Of a stretch of 64,000 nt of DNA, positions 24,173 through 36,233 are shown in pieces. This DNA comes from Zeus faber (Eukaryota > Chordata > Actinopteri > Zeiformes > Zeidae), in contig OY482851.1 of assembly GCA_960531495.1 (NCBI GenBank), forward strand, positions 18,514,839-18,578,838, written 5' to 3'. The notes beneath the pieces were generated by a model. That model searched no databases and was not told where the DNA came from. It saw only the letters and a program-made list of their open reading frames with translations. Each line of letters opens with the position of its first letter. Within the stretch, counting starts at the first letter, position 1. Both the position numbers and the translations under genes were made by a program.

Positions 24173-25738
24173 AACACCTGCTTTGAATGCACCAGCCCCC
24201 TCCTGGTTGCACGACCACGGGCGCAGAGCGGCCCGCCATGCGCTTCAACCATGCCGGGCAGCTCAGCGCCCCCATCAGGCCCTTCATCCTAAAAAAATCC
24301 TTCGCAAATTGTCTCTCAACAGAGGTGGAGGTTCTAAAAAATATGTAATAATATAATGAGAGAGACTATCCTGGATATACAGTACAATCAAGAAGTATGT
24401 GGGACAACTTTATATTTTGTGGAATCCCAGAGAACAACACCGAGTCCCCAGAAAACATGATGAAAGGTGAAAGACTTCCTCCACACCACCCTGAAACTCC
24501 CCACGGACACCCCGAAGCAGAGCACCTTCCATGGGGTTTACCCATTGGGACACCACGTGGGGAACCAATAGATTCCCCCGGGAGATTCACAACCAACGGA
24601 AGGTGCTGTACAGCATCCTGAAGGAAAACCGGCAAAAGGGTAAACTAGTATGTATATTGTTGATAAACTATATATAAACAGTCAGTCAGTTATTCCCAAA
24701 CTCCACCACACCCTGGTTATTCTGATAATTATGTATGTATTTTGGTAAATCTGGTAATTAACCTGCAGGATGTAGAAATTAGCATGCTATCTGTGAGGAT
24801 TAAAAATATTGGTCACTGTCATCATCTCACCTTGCTAATCCCTCCCTCCCTACTTCTCCCATTACTCTCACTCTATTCAGTCTCTCACAATGTGTCTAAC
24901 TCTGCAATGTTCTTTGTTTATCTTTGTCTATTTGTCATTCGTTTGTGTAGATATGTATCCCTACAAACTTCCTGCAATACTACACAGTAAACACGAATGT
25001 AAAGGAGGATAACTCAGACTTATCTATGGGAAAACATGGGCACGGTAGCATAGCTGTTGCCTTGGATGCACTGGGCTGCTGCATGGGAAAACTACAAATC
25101 CACATCCATCACCCCCTAACTAACCTCAATGACACCCATTAAGTTTGTTAGTTGGAATGTGAGAGGCTTGGGCTCACCAACTAAACGTAGCAAAATCCTA
25201 AGTCACCTCACCAGGATGATTCCCAGCTTCTGTCTACTGCAAGAAACTCACCTCACTGCATCCGAGCATCTCAAACTCAAAGCTAAATGGGTTAATCAGA
25301 TGTTTTCTGCATCATACCACTCAAGAAAATAACTTTTTCTGTATTGATCAATAAAAGTATCCCATATCAGAGTAAAAGCACAATATCAGACACAAAAGGT
25401 TGTTACATAATGATTAACAGAATTTTAGAAAACATCAAATTAACCAAAGCTAATATTTATGGTCCCAATGAGGACAACCCAAAATTCTTTCACAATATAT
25501 TTTCAAAACATTTAGAATTTTCTGACTTAATTATTTATTCATTATTACATTGGGAGGAGACTTCAACACAGTACTAGATCCAAGTTTAGACCGTTCACAA
25601 ACCAGAAATAATCACAAATCCTGGCGTTCGTCAGACACTATTAAACAATATATGAGTGATCTTGCCCTTGGCAATTGTTGGCGATCAAATAATCGACATA
25701 ATAGAGAATACACATATGTGACCGAGGGCAGACTTTAA

Positions 25739-27112
25739 GTACATTAGGTGGCTTTTGACTTTTTTGCATCATCATCAAAACAAGGTGTCACTTGTGCAAA
25801 TCAAACAAATATATTTAAAGCTATGACTTGTTAATGACAAGGGTGTGGCAAACTGTGTTTCCCAGATAATCACCTTCAAAGTTTTCCCCACACATGGCTT
25901 CATTCAGTCAGCTCCCAGAATGCAAATGGTTGGGGGCCAACCGAGCCTGGCTACTTGTCACATGGCTACTTAACACTCTGCTGAATGGGGCAATCTCTGC
26001 ATTGTTCTTTTGTTTTGATGGAATGTTGAACAGCGTCATCGACACACATCTTTTTTTTTTTTTGAAAAAAGCTTTAATTTAACAGTGAGAATGTACACGT
26101 TTTAAAAAAAATTAAATTATGTAGGAGTTTAAAAGTGCGGACAATACAACAAAATGTAGTCTATCAATTGTATGAGTCTCTGTATATCAGCCTCAGTGTG
26201 TCATTTTAGATATAAATGTGCGAATGCCAAATATCTTCAAAGTTGTTGGAGTTATTATGTGGGCTAACCCCAACCCTACCCCAGCTATACTGTGAGACCA
26301 TGTTTGGGGCCTCATTCAATTTTCTTTTCGCCCCTTGCTGCATTTGCAGGTATACTTGAGAATCTTTTCCATTGTTACTTGTTCATAATCTGCATCACCA
26401 ACCTCAACGGACTTCATCAAGTCATCAACTCTGGATAACGCTGGTATCAGATCCAGCATAGCTGTCGGAGAACTGACTATTATCGCAGAAAATGAAGTCC
26501 AGTACACGCTACTTATTGGATTTATCACTCTGGTCAGATTAAGGTCCACGATATGACTTAGAGCATCCACCACCTGCTTCTCGTAATCCATAACAACACA
26601 GAGATAAAAGTTTTCAGAGACAAGTAAAACCGGATCCTTGTCTTGTTTACTGAAGTGACGTCAGCTTGACTTCTTTGTTGGTATACGTTGGTAATCGCCC
26701 CCTACACAACGACGTCTCTGTGTGTGTAAAAATAGTACGATTTAAAGGTTGAACTCTGTCAAAGCGGTTTCACATTGCGACTTGACATCGCATGGAATAT
26801 GGGGAAATTATCTTCACCTGGACGGTCGCTTTAAAGGAAATGATGGAACAGCATTGTTCAGCGCTATTCAGCGTCTTGGTAAGTGAACTGTGTTTCCCCA
26901 TGTAATCTAACAGGAATATTTAACTCCACAGTTTAACATTTTTTTACTATTTATAAATCAAACTCAGTTTTGAAAATACGTTGAGAGGTAAAAAAAACAA
27001 AACAAAGGAACACGAATCTGGAAAAATCTAGAAAGGTTTTTTCAACTTATTTGCTTCCTCCTGGCAATTTTAGAAATGCGCAATAATACAGTTTTTTTGC
27101 TGTGGTGGGTCA
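25739..27112 (-). mobile_element. TIR DNA transposon copy 1 (family TGACCCACCRCAG), one end lost
   Basis: Its right end CTGTGGTGGGTCA (27100-27112) is the inverted terminus. It aligns in reverse over most of its length with the complete copy at 52453-54271, including the oligo-T run near 26050, the CCCAACCCTACCCCAGC stretch and the small ORF. The opposite terminus is missing at the junction with the L1 remnant. Confidence 0.72.
26316..26591 (-). CDS. Small ORF of the TIR transposon, 91 aa
   Basis: Begins MDYEKQVVDALSHIVDLNLT and ends DADYEQVTMEKILKYTCKC then SKGRKEN. The homolog in the other copy starts at 52928 (MDYEKRVVEALNHIADLNLT) but is frameshifted in a poly-T run. An alternative frame gives an Asp/Ser-rich segment (CDNSQFSDS), so the true protein may cross a shift. 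The Cys-containing end suggests the start of a metal-binding domain in a longer ancestral protein. Function unknown. Confidence 0.4.
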   Translation of the reverse strand: MDYEKQVVDALSHIVDLNLTRVINPISSVYWTSFSAIIVSSPTAMLDLIPALSRVDDLMKSVEVGDADYEQVTMEKILKYTCKCSKGRKEN

Positions 27113-27172
27113 TATATTATTCACCACCCCACCAAAGCTTCTCTACTATTAACTCTGTAATGTCCAAAATCA

Positions 27173-27445
27173 CTGTGGTGTGTGGATGGGATCGTTTGAG
27201 CAGCCACACCTGACCTGGATCTAGGTGATTGGGTCAGGGTGGCTGCATACCTGTTGCTCATTGGTTGAGCTAACGAGCAACAGGTTAAAACCCCCATATC
27301 ACACACACTCAGGATATAGGAGCCCTGTCATGACATGTTCTATCTGCTCCTGGCTAATTCGTACAAGCCTCTCTACAATAAACCGTTGTCTACAACCCAT
27401 CATCGTCTGTGTCTCTGTGCTGTCTCTTAAACCAACTGGAACCCT
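27173..27445 (+). mobile_element. Second copy of the hairpin-bearing element (one end)
   Basis: Starts GTGGTGTGTGGATGGGATCG and carries CCTGACCTGGATCTAGGTGA, the ACCTGTTGCTC...GAGCAACAGGT hairpin, TTAAAACCCCC (TATA-like), and ACAATAAACC followed by CTACAACCC. All have counterparts in the element at 12498-12890. The far inverted terminus is absent; a tRNA-Lys-like sequence takes its place. Confidence 0.6.
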
Positions 27446-27518
27446 CCTGCCAGGTTGCGGTTTAACCCTAGACCCTCAGATTAAAAGTCTGATGCTCTAC
27501 CAACTGAGCTATCCAGGC
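27446..27518 (-). tRNA. tRNA-Lys(UUU)-like sequence, degenerate (pseudo-tRNA)
   Basis: Read on the minus strand: GCCTGGA acceptor strand, D-arm TAGCTCAGTTGGTAGAGCA, anticodon stem-loop TCAGACTTTTAATCTGA with anticodon TTT. The T-stem (TAGGG against GCAAC) and the 3' acceptor strand no longer pair, so it is not a functional gene. It directly abuts the hairpin element, as expected for a copied tRNA primer or a SINE head. Confidence 0.6.
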
Positions 27519-27524
27519 ACTCTA

Positions 27525-27745
27525 TTGCACTGCAGCTTTGAGGACAGATGTTGTAGTTTGAAAGCATTAACTGAACTGATAATGTTGACCACGGTTTTTT
27601 CTTTTCCTTGCATCACTAAATTAAGCTCATTCAACATGTTGGCCAGATCGGTTAAAAAAATACTTTTTAATACCCGCAATCTACCCGCACTACTTTTGCA
27701 ATCTACCGGTCGATCACAATCGACGTATTGGGCACCCCCGCTCTA
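27525..27745 (-). mobile_element. hAT transposon remnant (Charlie/ZBED-like)
   Basis: On the minus strand the end reads GGGGGTGCCCAATACGTCGA, a typical hAT-Charlie terminus. It is followed by a frame NMLNELNLVMQGKEKTVVNI and ISSVNAFKLQHLSSKLQ, matching the LN..LQGK....V..F..KL segment of hAT transposases. Only about 220 bases remain. Confidence 0.65.
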
Positions 27746-30002
27746 GAAGAACACAGGAAAGCTGTCATCGCTATGCCCGACAATTAATCAACCAGATCAG
27801 ATGGCTACCCGGTGGAATTCTCTACTTATATCACCACTTATATCTCCATTATTCATCAGAATGGTTACAGAGATTAAGTCAACCTCCACCGTGCCTCCGC
27901 ACATAAAAAACGCTCTCATTTCGGTTTTGCTCAGTGCTGTAACCCAGAAACTTCCCTTAACCATCACAGCGGGCAACATTAGATACCTTAGTATTGATAT
28001 CTCCACCAATCAGTCAGATTTGTTTGCCCTTAACTTTACTCCATTACTCAAATCCATTGAAGAAGACCTCATTCAATGGAAAAACCTACCCATCTCACTA
28101 ATTGATAGGATAGCTGCAGTGAAAATTAATATACTACCAAAAATAAACAATATATTTGAAATGACCCCAGTGCAACCAACAGTACATTGGTTTAATACTC
28201 TAGACTCAATAGTCAATACATTTGTATTGGAAATACAAGAAACCAAGAATTAAACTAAACAACACTACAGATAAACAAAGACTCTGGAGGCCTAGCAGCC
28301 CCAAACTTCAGATACTACTATCTAGCAAACCATCTTCAATTTATAATTAAATGGTTACAACCAGAGAAACAATTGGGCCATGGATGGCGAGACATTGAAC
28401 AAACAGAATGTCAGTTGTTATCATTATCTTATCTCTAATGGGTCACACTCTATCACCAAACAACTTCACGCCAATCTGGCACAACCCAGATTATCTGGTA
28501 AAAAACTGACCAATAATCTTCAGGTCTTGGAAAAGGCAAGGAATTACTCATCTGGTACACATTTTTGAAAACAATTTGCTTATATCCTTCCCAACCTTAA
28601 CCCAAAGGTATAATATCAGTGGCCATGGCTTCCTTCAATTCATTCAACTACAGCAATCTCTAAATGTTAAAACCAAATTGATGAACATCCTACAACCACC
28701 TCCGATGATTGAACATCTTACTCATAGCGATAATTTAAAAAATCCCTTTTCCAGAATATACAAACTTTTATTAAAAACAGATTACACTTTTAGATGACCC
28801 ACCACTCAAGCATCACCAATCCATTTTGATTTCCTTAACAATTGCTAAGAAAATAATATTACTCAATTGGCAAAACAGAGATAATTTCACCACATCACAA
28901 TGGTTACACAATGGTGTACATTGTATGGAGAACAGGAATGACTGGAGACGCCGATGGAAGGCGAAAGTGTCACTGCCCTCACCCAAAGTGTCATTGTTTG
29001 TGGAGTGGAAAGCTATATCGGAGGATCTGCACCATATTAGAGTTGCCAACTGTTTCCTCTCTCGGCTGTTTCCTGTTTTGGCCGCCAGAATTATAATGGC
29101 CGCAAACAAAACAAGCACTAACTGCACAGATCTGACACGGTTTAACCCATTCCTTTCAACGTGCGCATGCCCTGGATCCAACCAAGAAAATACAACATTC
29201 TAAATTTACATATGATTGTACTTTTTGGAATATGTATTTACTTATGAACCTTCTGCTTTATTTACTGTTTTTCCCTAAGGTTCTATTTAAAATGATGGGT
29301 AAACTTGTTGTATGCAGATATTTTGCAGATACACTTCGTCTCCATGTTTCTTGCACCGTCTCTCGTTTTCTATCCCTCCCATTTCAGCACCGTTTCCGTC
29401 TCTTCTCTCCCTTTGCCCTGTTTTTATTTCACCCCCCCCCCCCCCCCCCAACATCACAACATAGCTTCTTCTCTTCTGTTCCCTTTACATTTGCCCTTCA
29501 ATCTCCCTCATTTTCAGCCCCCTTCCTGCCCCTCCTCCCCCGCCTTCCCCTTTCCTTCCCCTCCTTTCCATCTAAATTGCAAATGGCAGTGGTGCCAACT
29601 GCCAGAGCAGCTCCTCAATGTCATTAGAGCTGACCCTTTGGATTAGCAGGAGGAGGGGGGCGGTGTTGGTGGAGCTGCAGATCGATAGCGCAGCTTATCC
29701 TCTGGGTTCTTTGACTTCACTTTGTATAAAGGCCCGACCCAAAACGGCTGCCACTGTATTCCTGTCAAAGCAAACAATACACTGTGAGGCGACAATTAAG
29801 TCAAACTCAAACTGGAAACAGTTTTGGACACAAACGCGGGAGAGACAAATGATGCATGTTATGCACATATGACAAAATGCATACCTCATTTTAGTGCCTC
29901 AATAAAATATCCGTTATATACACAGGCTTTCATATTGCCTACTTGATGAAAGTTGTTATGTTTAAGATTGACAATATCAGGGATATCGGGTGATATCACA
30001 TA

Positions 30003-30716
30003 CAGTGGTACCTTGAGTTACGAGCGCACTTTGTATTGATTTTCGAGCAAAAATTTGAGTTTTGAGGAGCAAGCTTCAGGTGCACTGCCGCTGGTTGGCG
30101 TGGCGAGCAAATGCGGCCACATCCCGCGTCTCACTCCTTCACTTCACGTGGTTACCTAAGCGTGGAAGCATCTCTTTTGTGTTTTGTGCTCGCGATTTGT
30201 GCTTTTTGTGCAGGTCTTTTGCCAATTTTTTTTTCGAACCATGGGTTCGAAAAAACGAAGTGCTGAGAAGAAGTAGCGGATGATGTCCATTGACTTAAAG
30301 CGCAAAATAATAGAAAAACATGAGCGAGGTGTGCGTGTGGTGGAATTGTCGAGGCAGTACGAGCGTAGTACTTCTACGATATGTACCATACTGAAGCAGA
30401 AGGAGGCGGTAAAGGGTACTACGCCAGCCAAAGGCGTTAAAATGATGTCGAAGCTGCGGATCGCTGTACATGAAAAGATGGGGAATCTGCTGTTGGTGTG
30501 GTTGACGGAGAAGCAGCTCACAGGAGATAGCGTGACGGAGGGTATCATCTGCGAGAAGGCAAAAATTATCTACACATTCTCTTTAATTATGTTTTATTAT
30601 GTTTTTATACAATATTTGTGATTTATAAATACATTTTTCTATTTAAAATATAAGAGCAGATTAAATTACGAGCTCTGTCACGGAACAAATTAAACTCGTA
30701 AGTCAAAGTACCACTG
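30003..30716 (+). mobile_element. Tigger/pogo-like DNA transposon, internally deleted
   Basis: TIRs CAGTGGTACCTTGAGTTACG (30003) and its inverted match ending CCACTG (30716) are flanked by TA on both sides (30001-30002 and 30717-30718). An ORF from 30280 encodes the CENP-B-type HTH (SIDLKRKIIEKHERGVRVVE, STSTICTILKQKE). Just upstream, GKKR-type codons include AAG changed to TAG. The DDE core is missing. The element is absent at the matching site in block A (about 4700). Confidence 0.85.
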
Positions 30717-30889
30717 TAAATATTTTTGAATCATTAAGCAATCATGACTAAAGTTTACATGCAAAACAATTAAAAAGATTGGGAAAAATAAACAAATCAA
30801 TACACCAAGATCTGGAAGTTAAACTGATGCTGAGTCTGAACTGAGTGACCCACACTATGTGATTGTATACATCTATCAGCATAGATGGG

Positions 30890-30919
30890 TGTGTGTGTGC
30901 GTGTGTGTGTGTGTGTGTT

Positions 30920-30950
<31 letters not shown>
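30890..30950. repeat. (GT)n microsatellite, interrupted
   Basis: Block B counterpart of the (GT)50 tract at 4811; it is shorter and broken by GC, TT and TA steps. Confidence 0.92.
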
Positions 30951-31107
30951 ACGCACACTGCGCACAGACATGTAACATGTCATGAGTGTCATACTGTGTC
31001 CACTTGGTTTACAGAGTTGGCAGACAGAGCCGGCCACTGTGAGCTCCACCAAACCTGATAGGTGCCCCTATCAGAGACAGCTAAAGTCAAAGCCCATTAC
31101 AAATACC

Positions 31108-31111
<4 letters not shown>

Positions 31112-31204
<93 letters not shown>

Positions 31205-31211
31205 TGTGTGT
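31112..31211. repeat. (GT)n microsatellite
   Basis: A nearly pure GT array of about 90 bases with one GA step. Counterpart of 5069-5138. Confidence 0.95.
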
Positions 31212-31799
31212 GATCACGTTACCAGAACTCTGTTACTTGGTAGCATAACGTGCCAAGCACTCACCCACAACAAATAGTCTCCATGTTTCCAAAAACCACA
31301 GTCAGCCTGGAGTGGTGTTGAATGCCTCAAAATGCATCTCTCCCCATAAAACTCAATATGCACACAAACACATCCAGTACATTTTTTGTACTGGTATCAA
31401 AGTGAGGTCCGATGTTAATACACCTGGTCAGCAATGCCTCATGTTTCTGGTGCACTTGTAAACCAAAAAATTGTAAATTTTGACACTGGACTTCACAAGT
31501 ATAGTTAAACACACACACACACACACACACAATTGTGCTGGTGTCAAAGTGAAGTCCGATGTAAACACACCTGGTCAGGTCATGGGTCAGAAACATGGGT
31601 CCACCACGTCAGGACCCATGTTTCTGGTGCACTTCTAAACAAAAAATAGACAATTCGCAGACCGGTTTTAACACTGACAGGAGGGAACTGTAGCTCTAAT
31701 TTCAACATTTTTTTGGAAGCACAATGACAGGATTTGTACCAGTGCAGTGATTCTGAACCTGGAGTGCCAGACCCTCACTGGAGGTACGTCAGAGAACGC

Positions 31800-33480
31800 A
31801 GGGGGGTCCTGATTTGACGATTTTAAGCGCATTTTTCCTAATAGACAAATATTGGTTCAAAACTCCTTATTATTGTTAGTCCAAAAGTCGAATGACTGTA
31901 TCTTATCATGTATTGTGTGCTTTGAAAATCTTGTTCTCTCTGCCATGAAACAAATGGTTTTTAAATATATAAAAACAAACAAGAAAAAATGTATCGCTTC
32001 TTTCAAATAGAGGGGTCTCAGGTGGAATCAGAACTGATTCACCGTCGAGTCAATCACCCACATTTTTAATTTTTTTTTAATTTTTGTTACGAACGCGGAT
32101 GAGACCAAAGTGCAGGACACAGACTTTGGGAACGTAAAGGGAAAAGTTATTTATTTTTGTCAGTCTCATTTGCAAAAGAGGATTTCATCTTAATGTGACT
32201 TCCCAGTTTGAAAAAAAGGTAATAAATAAAGGCTATAGTTGATCCGACGCACATTTTAAAGGAGGGCATAATGGAAACGGGGAAGGTTTGTCGACTGAGC
32301 GCGGCATTCACGAATCCCATGAGTGCACGGGAATGAAAGTGAGGATGCCCAGTTTTTATTTCACCCCCCCCAACATCACTGCTCCTTCTCTTCTGTTCCG
32401 TTCACATTTGCACTTCAATCTCCCTCCTTTTCAGGCCCCTTCCTCCCCCTCCTTCCCCTCCTTTCCATCTAAATTGCACGCTTCTCTTTCAAGTCATACC
32501 TTCCATTTATTCTGCCTGTAACTTCATCAACGGTGTATTGTTTTGTTCCAACTCTTCAACAATGGCATCGCTGGCAGGCTCCGTATGCTCTGCTCAGCCG
32601 TAAAAATAAATCTGATCAAAGGGAGATTTGTCCAAAAAATGTCTATATTGCACTACTCTGCCAGTGTTAATGGATCGTTATACTTTATTTTATGTCTGTT
32701 GTGAAGCGGCCATAAACCCATGGTAGGACAGTTACATAAGTACTTGTTAGAGTCTGGTCATTTTTATTTGAAAGGATGAAAGAAATTAGGTTTTTAACAG
32801 TAAGAGTGTGTAAGAGTGTTTAGTGTCACCATCGTAGTCTAGAATACAATGATGTCTAGTGCCACCTGTTGGCAAAAATGGCTATAATAATAACTGATGT
32901 GATGGAACTCAAGTATTTTACAAATATTTTGTGGATGAAAAACAGCCCAGTGAGAAATAAATAATCATCTAATCCTGTGTTTCCTCGTGGTTGTTACGAG
33001 ACAAGTTAAGTGGTTTGAAAGGGATAGCAGCGTGCATGTCAAAACTTGCCAAATATGTTAATTACATTCATAAAAGATTCACCAAGCCCATACTTTCCCG
33101 TCAAATAAGACGCTTCAGTATTTCCTTATTTACAAACCAGCAGGGATACTCATGGCCCGCTCATTTTAATTCTCCTATTCAACTTTTTCCTTCTTAACCT
33201 TACTTAAAACAGATTAAATCTAACAACAAAAAAGAAAACTCGCCAAAATTAAGCAGATTGAGTTTTAATACATAAAGATAAGACGTGGTAGAATTTTTGT
33301 GCTCCTACGGTTTCTGCAGTTTCTGTGGTAGTTCAGTTCCACAGGAAAACCGCAGAGCTGACAACTCTGAACACGGGTTGAGTGTTTGTCTACAGTGGTT
33401 TGCTGCTGATGTGACCCTTGATTTAACATTAACTTTGTGATGACTGGCTTCACTTACATCAATGGCTCCGGTTAAATTTT
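31800..33480. other. Block B intergenic DNA, no gene seen
   Basis: 31800-32160 is specific to block B. 32235-33480 matches 7500-8700 of block A, with an extra pyrimidine-rich piece (32355-32475) resembling 29400-29575. No coding sequence is recognised. Confidence 0.45.
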
Positions 33481-33483
33481 GAT

Positions 33484-33551
33484 ATATCTATCTATCTATA
33501 GATAGATAGATAGACAGATAGATAGATAGATAGACAGATAGATAGATAGAC

Positions 33552-33614
<63 letters not shown>

Positions 33615-33629
33615 CAAACAGACAGACAC

Positions 33630-33686
<57 letters not shown>

Positions 33687-33701
33687 CAAACAGACAGACA
33701 C

Positions 33702-33766
<65 letters not shown>

Positions 33767-33791
33767 CAGATAGATAGACAGATAGATAGAC

Positions 33792-33826
<35 letters not shown>

Positions 33827-33835
33827 CAGATAGAC

Positions 33836-33891
<56 letters not shown>

Positions 33892-33893
33892 GG
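33484..33893. repeat. (GATA/GACA)n microsatellite with inverted start
   Basis: Starts with TATCTATCTATC and immediately turns into TAGATAGATAGA, making a hairpin-capable junction at about 33499. It then runs as GATA with GACA interruptions. A unit containing GACAAACAGACAGACACA is present twice. Confidence 0.95.
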
Positions 33894-34144
33894 CAATAAC
33901 AGTAATACAGTAACAATAATCAAAAGGAACAAATTGGTGATATGGAAAAAAAAAAAAAGAAAATACAAATAGAAAAAAAATATACTATAAACCAAGAAAA
34001 AACAAAACAACTAAAATAGAAACATTTGGTCATGTGGAACGACCCTTAAAATGAACAATAAATGAACAATAAAACACTGCATCAACAGCGTGACGTATAT
34101 ATGCTTCGTTGCGGACCTCAGCTGGGGAACCCCCCCCCCTCTCT

Positions 34145-34327
34145 CGCGCATGCGCAGTTTACTTTCCGAGCTGCCGTCGTTGGTCTCGCTGCGGGAGTTC
34201 ACAGCAGCGCTGCACCTGCACACACGGTCGTGTTATTTGGGACGTTGTTTCTTTCTCGCCAGTTCTTGACTATAATGTTTGCTTGTTTTTTTCCCCCCCT
34301 CGGAGCGTTTTGGACTCGTGTGGCGCG
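34145..34327 (+). promoter_or_regulatory. Gene 2 5' region with perfect NRF-1-type palindrome
   Basis: CGCGCATGCGCA at 34145-34156 matches the NRF-1 consensus exactly. It lies 172 bases before the pseudogene ATG, at the position equivalent to the gene 1 motif. The leader between differs from that of gene 1 by substitutions and indels, yet the motif is kept, so pseudogene 2 may still be transcribed (inference). Confidence 0.4.
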
Positions 34328-34708
34328 ATGTTCGGACGCACGTTCGGGAACTTTTCCATCGACCTCAACCCGGCGAACGGCGGAGGCAGCTACTCCGGCG
34401 GGGACGCCCTGACGGGACGGATCTCCTTCGAGCTGCGGGAGGAGGTGAAGATCAACCGCGTCGCGGTGGCGCTGCGGGGGAGGGCCGGCGTGTTCTGGGC
34501 CGGTGTGGGAAGCAAGAAGACACATCACAGCGCCAAGCTGGACGTCTTCAAGTTCAAGGTGGTGGTCATGCCACAAGACACAGGTGGATATATTATATTA
34601 TATTATTATATGCCAGTGTTCACTACGCCAGCGTTCGCAATCGCCACGCTCTTTTTTTAGTCGTACGATAAGTACAAAATGAGTTGTTCCATTTTGGTAC
34701 ACTTTATA

Positions 34709-36233
34709 CACTACTCACAAAAAGTTAGGGATATTTGGCTTTCGGGTGAAATCTATGGAAAATGGAAAAAGTTCACGCTACAGTGATATTATATCATGAA
34801 AGTAGGGCATTGAAGTAGAAGCATGCAATGGTGATTTCCTCATCTCAAACAATTTATTGAAACAAAAGCCAACAACAGTGGTGAGTATACCACAACAAAA
34901 AATGTCAATGTCTCATTAACTTGTCATGTGCCCTTGAGCATCAATTACAGCTTGACAACCACGTCTCATGCTGTTCACAAGTCGACTTATTGTCTGCTGA
35001 GGCCTGGCCCCCCACTCTTCTTGAAGGGCGGCCCTCAGGTCATTGAGGTTCTGGGGTACAGAGTTACGAGCCTCTACATGGCCACTCAGCTGATCCCATA
35101 GGTTTTCTATGGGACTCAGGTCTGGAGAAAGTGCAGGCCACTCCATTTGAGGTGCCCCAGTCTCCAGCAGCCGTTCCCTGATGATGTGACCTCCATGAGC
35201 TGGAGCATTGTCATCCATGAAGATGAAATGAGGCCTGTGTTGTTCATGCAGGGGCACAATGACTGGATTAATGATGTTATTCAGGTAGTATGGGCTTGTC
35301 ACTGTACCATTCATAAAGTGTAGGGCAGTTCTGCATTGACTAGACACACCTGCCCACACTGTAACACCACCACCACCAAAGACTCGTCTGGTGACAACAG
35401 TGGCTGATGCGTAGCGCTCTCCTTGATGTCTCCAACATCGTTGGCGGCCATCATTTCTGCTCAACGTGAATCAACTTTCATCAGAGAACAGCACTGAGGC
35501 CACTGGTCCCTCGTTCAGCGTCAATGCTCCCTGGCCCGTGCAAGACGATGATGCCTGTGCCTGGTGGATGGTCAGGTTCCCCTGCAGGCTAACTAGCACG
35601 CAGACCAAGCTGATGTAAACGGTTTTGAATGGTCTGACGTGACACTTGGGTGCCTCTCACCTCCCTTAAATGTGCCTGGAGTTGAGTGGCATTCATCATC
35701 CGGTTCCGCAGGGCACTGTTCACAATGAAGCGCTCATCAGTGTGGGATGTGGCCAAAGGACGTCCACTTCTATGCCTTTCTGTGACTCTTCCAGTCTCTG
35801 TATCTCTGTTGCAACCTGCTGATGACACTCTGTGACACTCTAAGCTCAGTGGCCACTTCCCTCTGAGAACATCCTGTTTGAAGCCTCACAATGGCGAGGT
35901 ACTGTTGATCAATTGTTAGGTGTCGTCTTGGTCTCATGATGTCAAAATGTGAACAGCATGATGAAGAGGACTGTTTAAATACCAATTCTAATCGAACCAG
36001 GAAATGTATTGGTTGTTTCATGCACAACACCTGTTGTGAATTTTGCCGTTCAGCTCCTTGTTAGAGAGCAGCAAGTTGTGCAAAAAGTACTGAAACATTG
36101 AACAGTTGGACATGTGCATTCAAAAGTTTAGAGAAGGTGAAATTAAGTTCACCTGTAAAGGTTATAGTGCATTTTAGGTTCATCCTGAAATTTCACCCAA
36201 AAGCCGAATATCCCTAACTTTTTGTGAGTAGTG
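34709..36233 (-). mobile_element. Tc1-like transposon (DD34E), inactivated, in pseudogene 2 intron 1
   Basis: TIRs start CACTACTCACAAAAAGTTAG at both ends, with TA target duplications at 34707-34708 and 36234-36235. Minus-strand transposase: HTH region (LTIDQQYLAIVRLQTGCSQR, VSQSVISRLQQRYRDW; from about 35940), then the catalytic part ([33 protein letters not shown]; ends at 34916). The spacing between the second D and E is 34 residues. A frameshift near 35525 and a TGA at [11 protein letters not shown] (Arg to stop) kill it. Block A keeps the empty site. Confidence 0.92.

Larger units (their letters stand above)
24360..28912 (+). mobile_element. L1-clade LINE remnant, split by nested insertions
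   Basis: An ORF1-like fragment (24397-24650) contains FIFCGIPENNTESPENMMKG. The ORF2 apurinic endonuclease (25129-25738) has KFVSWNVRGLGSPTKRSKIL, LLQETHL and GGDFNTVLDPSLDRSQTRNN. After foreign DNA (about 25739-27780), the post-RT region continues (27801-28250) with YLSIDIST and LIDRIAAVKINILPKI. The C-terminal part (28380-28912) ends with KKIILLNWQNRDNFTTSQWL. The RT core is missing and the frame is broken many times. It forms the left border of block B. Confidence 0.8.

Noticed and set aside
27446-27518. Functional tRNA-Lys gene
   Set aside because: The T-stem and 3' acceptor strand do not pair, and it is joined to a mobile element.
34916-35464. Active Tc1 transposase gene
   Set aside because: A frameshift and a TGA interrupt the protein, so it is annotated as an inactive element.
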